64,000 nt of DNA. Origin: Quercus robur. Taxonomy: Eukaryota; Streptophyta; Magnoliopsida; Fagales; Fagaceae. Each line of letters starts with the position of its first letter. Position 1 is the stretch's first letter. The translations under genes and the position numbers were made by a program. The DNA is taken from positions 46,783,854 to 46,847,853 of the forward strand of contig NC_065536.1 in assembly GCF_932294415.1 (NCBI RefSeq), read 5' to 3'. The notes beneath the pieces are model-generated. The model worked only from the letters and a program-made list of their open reading frames with translations. It searched no databases and was not told the DNA's origin. Positions 49,277 to 60,300 of this stretch are shown here, piece after piece.

Positions 49277-49995
49277 TGTTAATTGGGCCTGTGGCCCATC
49301 CAAGGACGTAAAACTATCCGAGGAGGCCCATATCAGGTTATAAGGGTAACCAAACGAAAGGAAGAATAGATATCACGTGCAGTGAGTTCAATATGCGTCC
49401 GAGGACAAAATCCTTCTCGGCAATATGAGTCCGAGGACGACCTGAATGCCACATTGTTACAAACACACTTCGGAGCTATGTTACCACTAAAAGTGGGACA
49501 TGAGACCAAGGATAAGAAAGAAAAGGTAAACAAATATCTTTAACAACAGCTGCCTCCGCATTAATTGCCTCTCAACCAACTCTCTGGCCGCATTAATGTG
49601 GAGATGATACCTGAACAGTGATGAGACAGCCTTATAGCTGCTGGTTCGAGATTCCAGAAGGTGTTGGATGTGATAGGAAGGGATCCCCCGAACCCAACCT
49701 ACACGTGTGTGGTAAAGATGACACCAAGAGGGTAGTATATAACATGGAAGAATGCATTGAGAGAAAGAATCGGAACTTCAAAAACAAAAAGTACTTAGAG
49801 GAAAACCTTATGAAACAAAGAACTGAACCGGTTTCAAAGAGAAATTGATCGTGATATTAATGCTAGTCCATCTATAAACGTTAAGTTTAATCGTATTTCT
49901 TTTGGAGTTAACCTAGTTCTTTGACACCCACGCTCTACAAATTTATTGTTTGGGCCTTTAATGTTAAAACCCAATACCAATTTGGGATCATTACA
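49277..49995 (+). mobile_element. solo-LTR-like repeat, same family as 40095-40937
   Basis: It starts TGTTAATTGGGCC and ends GGGATCATTACA. Flanking AATCG (49272-49276) and AATTG (49996-50000) match at four of five positions. It shares ordered blocks with the copy at 40.1-40.9 kb, including GCATTAATGTGGA, TACC/TTGAACAGT, CAGCCTTA, CTACACGTG and the TATA-like AGTATATAAC. The open frame at 49618-49848 is not convincing as a gene. Confidence 0.65.
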
Positions 49996-50286
49996 AATTG
50001 AGTCCCTACAATACTAATGCACATGAGTGCAAATTTTAATTTGGTTTTTTTTTTTTAAATAATTTGACATGGCGGTACAGTTGGCAGTTAATATGGCATG
50101 AAAAATAATTTTTTATTATTCTGTTTGACACATTAGCTTTTTCCATCCAATGGATAACAGTAAGGACTAAATCGACACAACATTGAAAAGGTAAGGGACC
50201 AAATTGATACAATTGAAACGTTAGGGACAAAATTGAAATATAGTGTAAAGGATATGAACTAACTTTGTAATTTACCCTTAATTATT

Positions 50287-52264
50287 ATTAATTTTTTTGA
50301 GAAGATACCCTTAATTAATTCATTTAAGAACCTATCAAAATTAGTTAATCAAGATCACATGGATTTAATCCAAGATTGCAAAAATGTGTATTAAAAATTT
50401 AATCTTGATGTGGCTTGGTCTTTTGATTGAGCAGTCTGATTGATGCATTCAACATGTTGTTTTAATCGATGCATTTTGGATTTAATTTTACTAGTTGAAG
50501 GCCCTTGCATTGCATGTATTTCATACATTTGTAAATTTATAAATATAATAAATAAAGATGTTTCAAAGAAGTATTAGAAGTAACATAAAAAATTTTAGTG
50601 TAATAAACATTACATTTTTGCAAAAAAAAAAATTAATTTTTACATACACACACATATATATATAATGATTAGGGAATAAAACTCATGTAAAATTTGAAGT
50701 ATGAGAATCTTTGTGTTTTAAGAGATAGAGGAGTTTGGATAAATCTGTGGGGTCCACTGTGTTCAATTTATTTACAACTATGTCATTAAAAACATTTTTT
50801 GTATCTTGGAAACATTCTTTCAGCTGTTTTCAAAATCTTGTTTTGAACAGGGAAAATATGAAACAATTTTTTCTAAAAACTGTATTTAGAGAACATGAGC
50901 CAAACAAGTCCTAAAAACATGCTGTCTAAATATTGTATTTAAAACAAAAGGTTGTATTACTTTCAAAAAAAAAAAGTTGTATTTAAATCCTCTTACCAAA
51001 CAGGCCCTAAATATCCCAAAATCTGTGACTTGAATGCTAATTCTCTAATTATCTTTATCAACATCGTGCCAGGAAGTAGGTTGTTGCCACCTTTCATTTT
51101 TTGTGATGTTGAGCCTATAGAATATTCATTTAAAATACTGATAAGAATTTATTCAGAGAAAAGTAAAAGGGTCTGGTTCCCCTTCAATTAAAATTCCTCC
51201 CATTCTCTCCCTTTTTTTACACAAGTGAAGAACAAATGGCAAAGAAAAAAAAAAACCTGATACTTAAAAATTAACCACATCACAACATAATTTCCTCCCC
51301 TCTCTCTTAACCCCTATCAGCAAGCTCCCTTAGAAAAACCACCACTCATACACCAACTGATTTTGCTTTGTGGTGATCTAAAGTCGACGTAGGAGCTCAT
51401 CATCTTTTTGTTTGTGGAGGTGACTTCATTGGATTCGTTAACTATGCAACTATGGGGTTAACAATGAAACCCAAATCTAGAAGTTTCCCAAATTTTTGGA
51501 TTTGAGTTATGAATCCCAATTCATTTTGTTGCTTAAAATCACAATACCCATGGCTTAAAATTTCTACAAAAGCAACAAAGAAAGAGAGAAAATTTAAAAA
51601 AAAAAAAAAAAAGAATGAAATTTTGAGCTAGGAATTAACTTAAGATTGGTAAAAATCAAATTGGTTAGTTGCAAAAGTTTCAAAGACTTTTGTGGAAACA
51701 ACAAACAAAGAGAAAAGAGAACACTCAAGATTGTTAAAAACCAAATGGGTTTGTCACAAAAGCTTTAAAGACTTTCTTTTTTGTGCTTAAAATCACAAAC
51801 CCATGTTTCAAATTTCAATAAAAACAACAAAGAAAGAGCAACATATTAAAGTGGTTGAGATTCTAAGTTTGGGACTTAGAGGGAGAGAGAGCAGGAAATT
51901 TTGGTTAAGTGGGTTCGTGATTGTGTCATTGGCCACGGTTCCCAGACTCCTGTGGGTCTCTAAAATAAATTTCGATCGATCCTTGCCAATTGCTGCGAAA
52001 GGTGTTGGTTTCGGGGCTATGAGTGTTGAAGCCTAAAGGTGTGAAACAGTCAAGAATTAATTATGTTGTGATATGGTTAATTTTTAAGTGATAGAATTTT
52101 TTTTCTTTGCCACATGTTCTTCATCAATGTGAAAAAATGGAGAGAATGGGAGGAATTTAAACTGGAGGGGAGCTAGACCCAAAGGGAAAATGTATTCACA
52201 AAAAACTATCATTTTTTAATGAAAATTAATAAAAACATGATTATTTGGAAGGGAAACAAAAAGT
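50287..52264. other. intergenic, no gene recognised
   Basis: The stretch is AT-rich. Around 50700-51010 there are TTTTCAAAATC...AACAAGTCC and CCAAACAGGCCC fragments reminiscent of hAT-type MITE ends. At 51.2-52.2 kb an inverted pairing exists between CTCCCATTCTCTCC (51197) and GGAGAATGGGAG (52140), with CACATCACAACATAATT against AATTATGTTGTGATATG nearby. This suggests another long foldback element spanning about 51,170-52,190. Confidence 0.45.
51165..52195. mobile_element. probable foldback element with inverted ends
   Basis: The left end contains GGGTCTGGTTCCCCTTCAAT, TTCCTCCCATTCTCTCC, ACAAGTGAAGAACA and TTAAAAATTAACCACATCAC. The right end, reverse-complemented, reads GGGTCTAGCTCCCC, TTCCTCCCATTCTCTCC, ACATTGATGAAGAACATGTGG and TTAAAAATTAACCATATCAC in the same order. 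TIRs are therefore about 120 bp. Exact ends and target duplication were not fixed, and no coding sequence was found. Confidence 0.6.
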
Positions 52265-52269
52265 ACTTT

Positions 52270-53221
52270 TGATAGGCCAAGAATTTATTGACCCCTTGTG
52301 ATATATTAATTGATTAATTAGCCAAGTTTATCCATTAATCAAATTAACATGCAATGTACGTGGCAGCATAAACAAATCAATATTAAACTAAGTATGCAGT
52401 GAAAATTAAATTGACACAGTGATTTGTTTACGAATGGGGAAAACCTACGTGGCAAAAACCTCACCAGGTGATTTTAAAGTCACCACTCTCGAGAATCCAC
52501 TATTATTAAAACAAGCGGTTACAAGTAAATGAATTCTAGTACCTTATACCAACCTACAGTTGAACCCTTACCCCAATACCCAATTGAACTTGTTCTGTAG
52601 TGACAATCTCTCATTTTCAATGTATGGCTCCTAGTACGTGACTAACTAATAGACGCACGAATCCCAGTACGCGATTTAATCACCAATTTGAGAAAGATGT
52701 TGGCTGCAAAGTTCTTCAATTCATCCAAACGATGAAAATCAAGAAGCTCCTTGGTCACAAAACCCTACGGTGTACAAATACAGTAGCTTCTTCGAGAGAA
52801 AAAAGAACTAGGGCAAATTCTATCTTCGGTCACAATTTGCATAAACAAGACTTTGCTCTACACTTGTGCAACTGTGCAACCTTTGACGGCCTCAAAATAA
52901 TTCTTATATATGTTTTAGAATTGTGAGAAAAGAAAGCCTAAACATATACTCACGGATTGGATGAAAATCAATTTTGAAAAACTGAGTTTCATAAACCTCG
53001 ATAGATGCTAGCTCTCGAGATTTAAAATCTGGCAATTCATTATTTGATTCTTGGATAGACTTGCATGGTTTTAACACTTGAACTTGAAACCTTGTTCCTT
53101 GAAGTATTAAACACATCCTAGATCTACCCAATTACAAGTAAAGTGCGTTTTGTCAGAGGATTAGCCAATTACATAAAATATTAACAAATGTTTCTAATAT
53201 TGAATCACATATATCCTAACA
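52270..53221. mobile_element. solo LTR, TGATAGGCC...CCTAACA
   Basis: The repeat is 952 bp, starts TGATAGGCCAAG and ends ATATATCCTAACA. On the minus strand it starts TGTTAGGATATATGTG, a common plant LTR opening. Flanking ACTTT (52265-52269) and ACTTC (53222-53226) agree at four of five positions. A TATA-like ACATATATAAGAATT on the minus strand near 52900-52915 hints at minus orientation. There is no adjacent internal domain. Confidence 0.7.
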
Positions 53222-53522
53222 ACTTCTAAGGCAAACCTTTTTTCTTCCAAGTAATAAACACGGGTTTTAACTTTTTATCTTATTTTTAAGCAAATAACTA
53301 GCCATATCTGTTTGGATATAGTCTTTTACAGAAAATTCATTTTTTATTTAATTTATAAAGTTTGTTAAAGTGTAATTGTACATGTAAAAAAAATTATATT
53401 TTAAAAAGAGTATTGCTATGTCTGTAACATTTTCACTATAAATTATAGATAGCAAGCTATTAGAGCATTCACATCAAAGGTTTTCAATTTTTTTATCTTT
53501 TAACAACTCAAAAAACTACTTC

Positions 53523-54039
53523 GGGTGCATTTGGATACCACTTATTTTGCTGAAAATTGAAAACACTGTAGCAAAATAATTTTTAATTGTGTGAATAGTG
53601 CCGTGGGACCCATTTTTAATGAAAAAGTTGTTGAAAAAAGAGGTTTGTGGGTCCTGTGAACAATGCACGAGACCCACTGGTGTGCACTATCAACTGCTTA
53701 TTTTGTTAGTGTGAATAGTGCACTGACAGACAGTAAAAAAAAAACGTTTCTCCCCAAAAAAGAAAAAAAGGCCAAAATGTTGAACATGGAAGTTTTCATT
53801 CGTATCCAAATAGATACTTCATGTGAGTTTGGATAGCGATAGGAGTGGCGTTTTATGCGTCTGCCTGTTTTTGGCTAGGTCCCTACACTGTTCATGGAAC
53901 CCGCAAGTATGGAATTTAGCAAATTTTTCTTTAAAACTGGATCCTACGACACTATTCACACATTTAAAAATTATTTTGCTACAGTGTTTTTAACAATAAA
54001 TTTTCAGTTTTCAGCAATAAGTGGTATTCAAATAGATTC
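53523..54039. mobile_element. hAT-like MITE, possibly two nested copies
   Basis: Inverted ends GGGTGCATTTGGATACCACT and GAATCTATTTGAATACCACT (reverse complement) are followed by TATT and GCTGAAAA. An inner pair (TATCCAAATAG at about 53808 and GAGTTTGGATAGCG at about 53826) suggests a second copy nested in or abutting the first. Conserved interior motifs are GTGGGACCCA and TTTTGCTACAGTGTTTT. Confidence 0.65.
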
Positions 54040-54727
54040 TTCATCTATTTTAATACCTCAAAGGTTTTTTATTTTATTTTTTTACCAAATCATTAAAATA
54101 TTCCTTTTTATTCTTTTTTATTCTCCATCTGCGTCTCTTTTCTCCCAAGCAAAAACAACCAACAAACCCACCACTCATGGCCACCGCCAGCCACCATACC
54201 ACCACTGCCACCCACAAGCTACAACCACCTATCCAACTCGGTCACAGCTCCACCGAACTAGCCACAGCCACAGCTCCGCCGAACTAGCCACAGCCACCAC
54301 CCACTGCACATCCCAGAAAAACCTAAGTCCACCCACTACACAAACCAAAACCCACACACGGCACAAATTGAAACCCACACATGGCACAAACGGAAACATA
54401 AGCCACTACACATGGCACAAACTGAAACACAGGCCACAACACACGACACAAACCGAAACCCACCCATCGTACAAACTGAAACCCAAATCAACCAATAACC
54501 AAACACAACAAGAAAGAGTGAGATTTTTGGCCATAGCAAATGAATTTTTTTTAAAAAACAAAACAATAAAAGAAAGGGAAAAAGGAGCAGCAGCCGTGCG
54601 TCATCGATCTCAACCACTAGAATGCCACCGTTACTGATTTCAATAGCCACCACAAGCTCACGAACCGCCACCACCACAATCTCACATTTTGCTAAGAGGT
54701 TTTGAGTTAGAAGAGGTAGAAGCTTAG

Positions 54728-54760
<33 letters not shown>

Positions 54761-54867
54761 GAAATAAAATGTTAGTTTCTATTATAAGTTTATAGTTATA
54801 GTAAACTGCCAAAAGATGGCAACTTACTATAGCTCCATTTCCTCTTTTTTGTAGTTTACATTTTAGA

Positions 54868-55880
54868 CTGCATTTGGTTTAATGTAAATCGAATTTCGAG
54901 TGTAAAATGAATGCAGGGGAAAGTGAATTCCCATAAGGAAAATGAAATCCAGGTGTTTGGTTCTGCAATGGAAAATAGTCCAGAAAACGATTTCTGGTGT
55001 TTGGTAACATTTTGAAAATGCTATTTTCCTACAAAATTTTCACATTTCCTTAGCCATTTTCTCAGCTTTTAAACGAATTTTATAACAAAAAAAATTCAAA
55101 ATATACACTTAACACAACCAAAAATCAAAATAAAAACATCTTTTATTCACAAACTTGGTGAGAAGAGAAAGAAAGAGAGAGAGATTGAGGGAAAGAGAGA
55201 TAGATCAGGAAAGAGAGGATTGGAGTGGATGGAGGCGGTGGTGGCCAGATCGGGTGGGTTTGGGGGTGGAGTGGAGTGGGCTGGTGGTCGGTGGCGGCCA
55301 GTGGGGGTTTGAGAAATGGGTTTGCGGAATGGGTTCGTCGAAGTGGTGGGTTCGTTGGAGTGGGTTTGAGGAATGGGTTTTCTGGGTTTCTGGGATGGGT
55401 GTGGTGGGATGCAACCAAATTGGGTTGAGTTTGAACAAGAAAAAATGGAGGGGACGACGAAGCTGGAGGGGACTTCAGACAACGCCTTGTGGTTTGGGCA
55501 TTGCTAGACGAAGATGGAGGGGACTTTCGGCGAGGGTGGGTTTGAACAAATGGGTTTACGCAAGCAACAAAAAGAAAGGAAGAGGAACAAAGCACTCACC
55601 GTCACATGGAGGGGACGAGGACGGCGATCTGACTGGCGAGGATGAGCTTCAGGTGGTGTGTGCTTGAGCTCTATCTCAGTCTCTTTCTTTTGGGTGTGTT
55701 TTTCGGAAAATTGTTGAAGGTAAAATCAAAGCGTAAACGATTTTACGCTTTTGGTGGGTTATTTTATGGTCAACGAGTTGCTGATTTTCCATTGACTGTT
55801 TTTTCCGTGGGTGCCCAAACACACACAAGGGTGTAAAACAGTTTCCTGAAATTGAAATCATGTGAAACAAACGCAGCCCC
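54868..55880. mobile_element. hAT-like MITE with CTGCRTTTG ends
   Basis: The left end CTGCATTTGGTTTAATG and the right end, reverse-complemented, GGGGCTGCGTTTGTTTCAC are inverted. Both sides carry GTAAAATGAATGC or GTAAAAC-type subterminal sequence. CATTTTAG occurs on both sides (54858 and 55890), but its offset from the right TIR makes it uncertain as the duplication. The core at 55.2-55.6 kb is GGTGGGTTTG-rich, producing several overlapping open frames with no recognisable protein domain. Confidence 0.55.
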
Positions 55881-55927
55881 TAAAATAGCATTTTAGCAAT
55901 TATACCTCATTTGTTGTGTGTGCTTTA

Positions 55928-57051
55928 GAGCATTCGCATCAGGTTTCTTCAAATTATTCTATTTTACCATCTCAAAACCTACTTTATCATTTATACCATA
56001 CCATTTTACATCACTCTCAACATCCCAACTTTTATTTTCCTATTCTACTAATTAAAATAATATATCTACCCAATAAAATATATTTTTTCTTTTTTTGTTT
56101 TTTTCACAATTTTCTCCTCCCCACGCGCATACATCTTCCAGACTCCTCCACACGCGCCTCCACTGCTCACAAGCTCCCTCAACCTCTAGCACCGCGCCTC
56201 CACTGCCCAATCACCACCACCACGCCTCCACCATGCGCACCACTGCCCACCAAAATCCCACTGGAACAAAAACCCAGATCAAAACCTAGACACTGCCGCC
56301 ATTAGATCAACACTGCCACCACCGCTGCTAGATCAACCTTCCTTCCATCGTTGATCAACCCATCACCGACGAGAATCACAACATCACAAAAAAAAAAAAA
56401 AAAAAAAAAAAAAACAGATAAACCCCGATCAAAACCTAGACATCGCCGCCGCTAGATCAACATTTCCTTCATCATTGATCAACCCAGATCAACCCATCAT
56501 CGATGAGAATCACAGCAACACAACAGGGGAAAAAAAAATCAGATCAACCTCGATCAAAACCCAAACATCGCCGCCACTAGATCAACATCGCCACTACCGC
56601 CGCTAGATCAATGTTTCCTCCATCGTTGATCAACCTATCATCGGCAAGAATCATAGTATCACAACATGAAAAAAAAAGAAAAAAAAGAAAAAGAAAGGCC
56701 CAAATTAGTGTTTCCTCCACTGTGATGTGTGATGTTGATGTTGGGAGGAGGATGGTGTTTGGGTTTGAAGAGAGGAGAGTACAGATGAGAAAGAGAGAAG
56801 GAAGAGAGAGAAGAAAACAGAAATAATGAGAGAGAGGAGAGAGAAATACTGGGGAAAAGGAGAGGAAAATATTAGGTTTTTTTTTTACAATACTACTACG
56901 GTGCAATTCTACCTTTAGAATTGCACCGTAGCAGTATTGCAAAAAAAATTGCAATACTTGGGTTTTACAATCCTAGATGTTGAGCACTTTGGGGCTTGAA
57001 ATGCCAAATTCTCCTTACATTTGGTATTTGCAATCCCCAGTACTGATGCTC
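55928..57051. mobile_element. Harbinger-type non-autonomous element
   Basis: It starts GAGCATTCGCATCAGG and ends, reverse-complemented, GAGCATCAGTACTGGGG. TTA flanks it on both sides (55925-55927 and 57052-57054). The core repeats GATCAACAYYGCCRCC-type sequence. The 3' subterminal region has a strong hairpin at 56888-56939. It is the same family as 60301-61246, with shared blocks CATCCCAACTTTTATTTTCC and ATTGCAATACTTGG. Confidence 0.85.
56888..56939. repeat. 24-bp-arm hairpin in Harbinger-type element
   Basis: Arms 56888-56911 and 56916-56939 pair with one mismatch around a four-base loop CCTT. The central part is CTACGGTGCAATTCTA against TAGAATTGCACCGTAG. A degraded copy of the hairpin is at about 61088-61130 in the sister element. 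Confidence 0.95.
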
Positions 57052-57054
57052 TTA

Positions 57055-57698
57055 CTAGTTATCATTTGAATTCACCACTAAACTCATTTTTTACTTCCCA
57101 GTAATAATCTATTATTTAGGATTTATTGTGAAAATATTATAAAAGTATTGTAGACCTAGTATTTGTTTTTTAAAGTCTTATAATTAATTAAAATAAATAA
57201 AATTCTCTAATAAAAAATAAAAAGGCTAACAGAAAACTTTTTCTATTTTGCTGTCCTTCATATTTTGAAACATGTTCTTTTTGAATTGCAGAATCATGCA
57301 TAATGCAACAGAATAAAGGCAACCGTTATACATTTTCTCCTCAAAAAAAAAAAAAAAAGAATAAAGGAAACCATTAAGGTTGGAAATTACAAACTTTTGT
57401 GTTGTAACTTTGATGCAGTATGTAATAAATTATGCGTAATAAGAGAAAAAATTATGAATTTATGTAAAATTACTCAAGCCGAAAAGGTAACTTGCTGGAA
57501 TGCACCTGGCTTTTAATAAGCAAAGTTGCCCATGTCAATTTGAAGACAAAATTAACAGTCGACACAGACTAAGGCCCATTACTTTCTTGCCCGGCCCAAC
57601 CAGAGGTTTCTCACTGGCATATGAATTCTAATAAGAGGTGTCAATAAATTTTATGAGCTAATTGATTTATAATATTATCAAATGATCAGAGCTCATGT
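57055..57698. other. flank upstream of the tRNA gene
   Basis: Unremarkable AT-rich sequence with an A run at 57342-57357. Nothing further is recognised. The last 60 bp before the tRNA are AT-rich, as usual for plant tRNA genes. Confidence 0.5.

Positions 57699-57778
<80 letters not shown>
57699..57778 (+). tRNA. tRNA-Leu (anticodon UAG)
   Basis: An 80-base cloverleaf: acceptor GACAGTT pairs with AGCTGTC (one G-U), with discriminator A at 57778. The A box is TGGCCGAGTGGTC. Anticodon arm CCAGA-TTTAGGC-TCTGG gives anticodon TAG. A class-II variable arm (TCCGAAAGGGCG) is present. The T arm with B box GGTTCAAATCC is intact. There is no intron and no encoded CCA. A T-rich AATTTTG follows, usable as a pol III terminator. 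All stems are intact, so it is probably functional. Confidence 0.97.
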
Positions 57779-58189
57779 GCAATTTTGAGTGAAATAGTTT
57801 TCACATCTAAGGATGAGCTATCTGCCGGTATGGATTTTGCTAAAACATTTACTGCGAGTTTTTTGTTTCTTTCTGGGAGAATCAAACATTAGTGCGACTT
57901 CTTTATTTTTTGGAGAATCAAACATTAATTAGTGCGACTTAAACTGGGTCAAACAATTATAAAATACCAAACTAAACTGGGTAACAATAAAATAAAAAAG
58001 AGACATGAAATCAATACAAAAAGGAAGGCCAAAATTTCAGCTAAAAAAAAAAAAGGAAGGCCAAAATAACGTTTACTAGTTAAGTTTCAAATGAGTGAGT
58101 GGTATATTGATCCTTCCATTAGACATACAGGTTAAAAAAAAAAAAAAAACCTTAGCGAGCATTGTTGGTTTACTAGCTAACTTCCATTA

Positions 58190-58575
58190 GTTTTTTTTGT
58201 CTCTATGTATTTAACAAAGCAATAATGCTCATTTTTAAAACTTCAAGGATCAACTAATAGTGCTAATTTTTAAAATCTCAAAAACTAATAACACTCATTT
58301 GAAACTTCAGATACTAAAAACATTATTGATTTTTGAAGTTTCAAATAAGTACTATTGATCTTTTTATTAATTGATACATAGGCAAAGAATTTTTCAAGTG
58401 ACCGTCATGGGTCCCTTCATCAATTGATCTGTAGGTTTCTTTGTTTATGTGTTTAATAAAGCAATAGCGCTCATTTTTCAAACTTCAAAGACCAATTAAT
58501 AGTGCTAATTTTTAAAAATTTTACGACTAATTACGTTCACTTGAAATTTCAAATATTAAAAGCACCCATTTTTTA
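58190..58575. repeat. imperfect direct duplication, period about 241 bp
   Basis: The block TATTTAACAAAGCAATAATG...CAACTAATAGTGCTAATTTTT near 58207-58320 recurs as TGTTTAATAAAGCAATAGCG...CAATTAATAGTGCTAATTTTT near 58448-58560, in the same order and spacing. Confidence 0.75.
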
Positions 58576-59265
58576 AATTTTAGTTATTAAAAGCAGCCAA
58601 AATAATTTGAGGTTAACATTTTCATAATATTGTGGCACATAAACTTTTGAGACTTTATAATTTTACACATCATTAATTTTAATATTTTTTTAATTAGAAT
58701 TATATTATATTTTATATTTAAATCCTCTATTTGCATTTTAACACGTGATATTTTCATTAAATAGTAAAATATGTAGTTTTATAGACAAACTAAATCAAAG
58801 TAAAACGCCTAAATGCTAGAATATAATATTTTTTTGAGATATAATATAAAATGTTTTTTATATATATAATGCATATTAATTACTATTGTAATGATCAAAT
58901 TTTATATTTAGACCAAAATAAAAAATAAAAGAGAGAAATGTTATGTCCATAACATTTATACCACAAATTTTAAATGGTAAATTATTACTTATTATTATTG
59001 ATAGTAAAAAACCAATTTTACTAATGAGTTCAAATTAAAAACAATAACAACTTAGAAAAAAGAGAGAAAGAATTATAACAAATTAACTATGGGAGCAAGA
59101 TAATGGAAATAAGAGAGTTTGAGCAATGAAAAGTGAAAACACATTAATTAATTGTTACATATGTATGAAGCCTAACTCAGTACTACAGCAACCAGCTCCC
59201 TTCATAAATGTTCATCATCCACTTTCCCTTCATACATGTGTGCGTCTGCAATCAGAGCATGCCAT

Positions 59266-59339
59266 TTTAGACGCACACAGCGTGGCACTATCACTCCTTT
59301 AATTTAGATTTGATGGTGCCACGCTAATCTGCGTCTAAA
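59266..59339. repeat. 74-nt hairpin-forming inverted repeat
   Basis: Outer arms TTTAGACGCA/TGCGTCTAAA pair perfectly. After a small internal loop, inner arms GCGTGGCACTATCA/TGATGGTGCCACGC pair with one mismatch, leaving a 17-base loop. It may be a tiny MITE or a small-RNA precursor-like fold; the sequence alone does not decide. Confidence 0.85.
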
Positions 59340-60300
59340 GATCTTGGTCTTACTCGTGCTTCTTTTCCTCTTCCCCTGTCAGCCTCGATATCTTTCTCTC
59401 TCAACTCACACAAATACTAAGGGATCTATCTGATCGTGGAGTGCGGGGATTGCTCTATTTATAACAGGCCTCGTGACTATTAAGAACTTGGAAGCGTTGC
59501 AACATATACAGTGAATCATTGGAATGCCGGAAAAAATTCGGTATATAATAAATCTTGGAAAGAAACGAAACAAAACAAAACCTTGGAAATGATAGAAAAA
59601 GTTGATCCTTGAGAGTGATGATATGACATGATATACTTTGGCTAGCTACCAACTGGGGCGCATCAAAGGGACACGCGGCTACCTATATGCGGTGAAGGTT
59701 AGCTGGTTAGTCACTTAGTCCTATATTCATTCATGTAGGAATCTGACTCTGTTTAGCCAGCTTTTTGCGTTTGGGCGCCAAGTGGCCATTGAATAATAGC
59801 TGCTTTACTATGAAGGAACCTGTACAGCTTACAAGTGGAAAAAACAAACAGTATTGTTTTTTGTTTTTTGTTTTTATGGTGATAAGTATTGGCAGATCCG
59901 CAGATTGAACAGTAAGTTTAGGTCAAATTAGAATGCGATAGCATTGAATGAATGTAAACGGTGCTAGATATGATCACATGATGACCGCAGAACAGAAATA
60001 ATATGGTAAGTTTAGACTAGTTTAGGCTCTTTAAAACCCATGAAAGGCCATCTATTGCCAAATGGCCTTTCATCCAAATAGGCCTGTGCATGTCCAAATC
60101 CCTATGGTGGAACATGTCGGGGGGATTGAATCCTCTCAAACCTTCACGGATATGGACGGACACCCTTTTTTTTTTTTTTTCTTCCTCTATTTTGAAAAGG
60201 AAAATATAACTTTTAATTATTTATCTTTTAACTCTTTTCTGGTTTTTTAAACTTTTTTAAATTTTCTTGTCAACTTGTATTGCATCAAATGCATCTGTAA

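Larger units (their letters stand above)
45620..50277. mobile_element. Mutator-like element with about 215-bp TIRs, carrying three later insertions
   Basis: The left arm (45620 to about 45830) and right arm (about 50060 to 50277) are inverted copies, roughly 80% identical by eye. Both start G(A/G)GTAAATTACAAA, then TTTACACTATATTTCAAT, TCAATTTGGTCC, GATTTAGTCC, GGATGGAAAAAGCT and AACTGCCAACT. Flanking 9-mers TTAATTAAT (45611-45619) and TTAATTATT (50278-50286) agree at eight of nine positions, the expected Mutator-type duplication size. Inside are a Harbinger-type element and two solo LTRs. Subtracting these and their duplications leaves about 1.58 kb. No transposase was seen. The residual core (45.86-46.38, 47.38-47.66 and 49.03-49.27 kb) is unassigned. 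Confidence 0.78.
53463..55924. mobile_element. Harbinger-type element split by two hAT-like MITEs
   Basis: The left end TTA|GAGCATTCACATCAAAGG is at 53460. A plausible degraded right end (ATTTGTTGTGTGTGCT|TTA) lies at about 55906-55927, immediately abutting the next Harbinger-type element. A hairpin of the same style as in the other copies (TATAGTAAACTGCC...GGCAACTTACTATA) lies at about 54794-54830. The insertions at 53523-54039 and 54868-55880 interrupt it. Confidence 0.55.
57779..60300. other. intergenic, no gene recognised
   Basis: It contains an imperfect 241-bp tandem duplication (58190-58575), AT-rich sequence, a hairpin at 59266-59339, and a T run at 60166-60180. Open frames at 59455-59652 (-) and 60062-60250 (+) show no motif. 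Confidence 0.5.

Noticed and set aside
49618..49848. 76-residue frame MMRQPYSCWFEIPEGVGCDR as a gene
   Set aside because: It lies within a solo-LTR-like repeat whose sister copy at 40.4-40.6 kb does not keep the frame.
55143..55667. Proline-rich frame on the minus strand and Gly/Trp-rich frame on the plus strand
   Set aside because: Mutually overlapping frames in the GGTGGGTTTG-rich core of a hAT-like MITE; low-complexity composition.
54858..55897. CATTTTAG on both sides of the 54868-55880 MITE as its target duplication
   Set aside because: The right copy is ten bases beyond the recognisable TIR end, and the motif is AT-rich enough to recur by chance.
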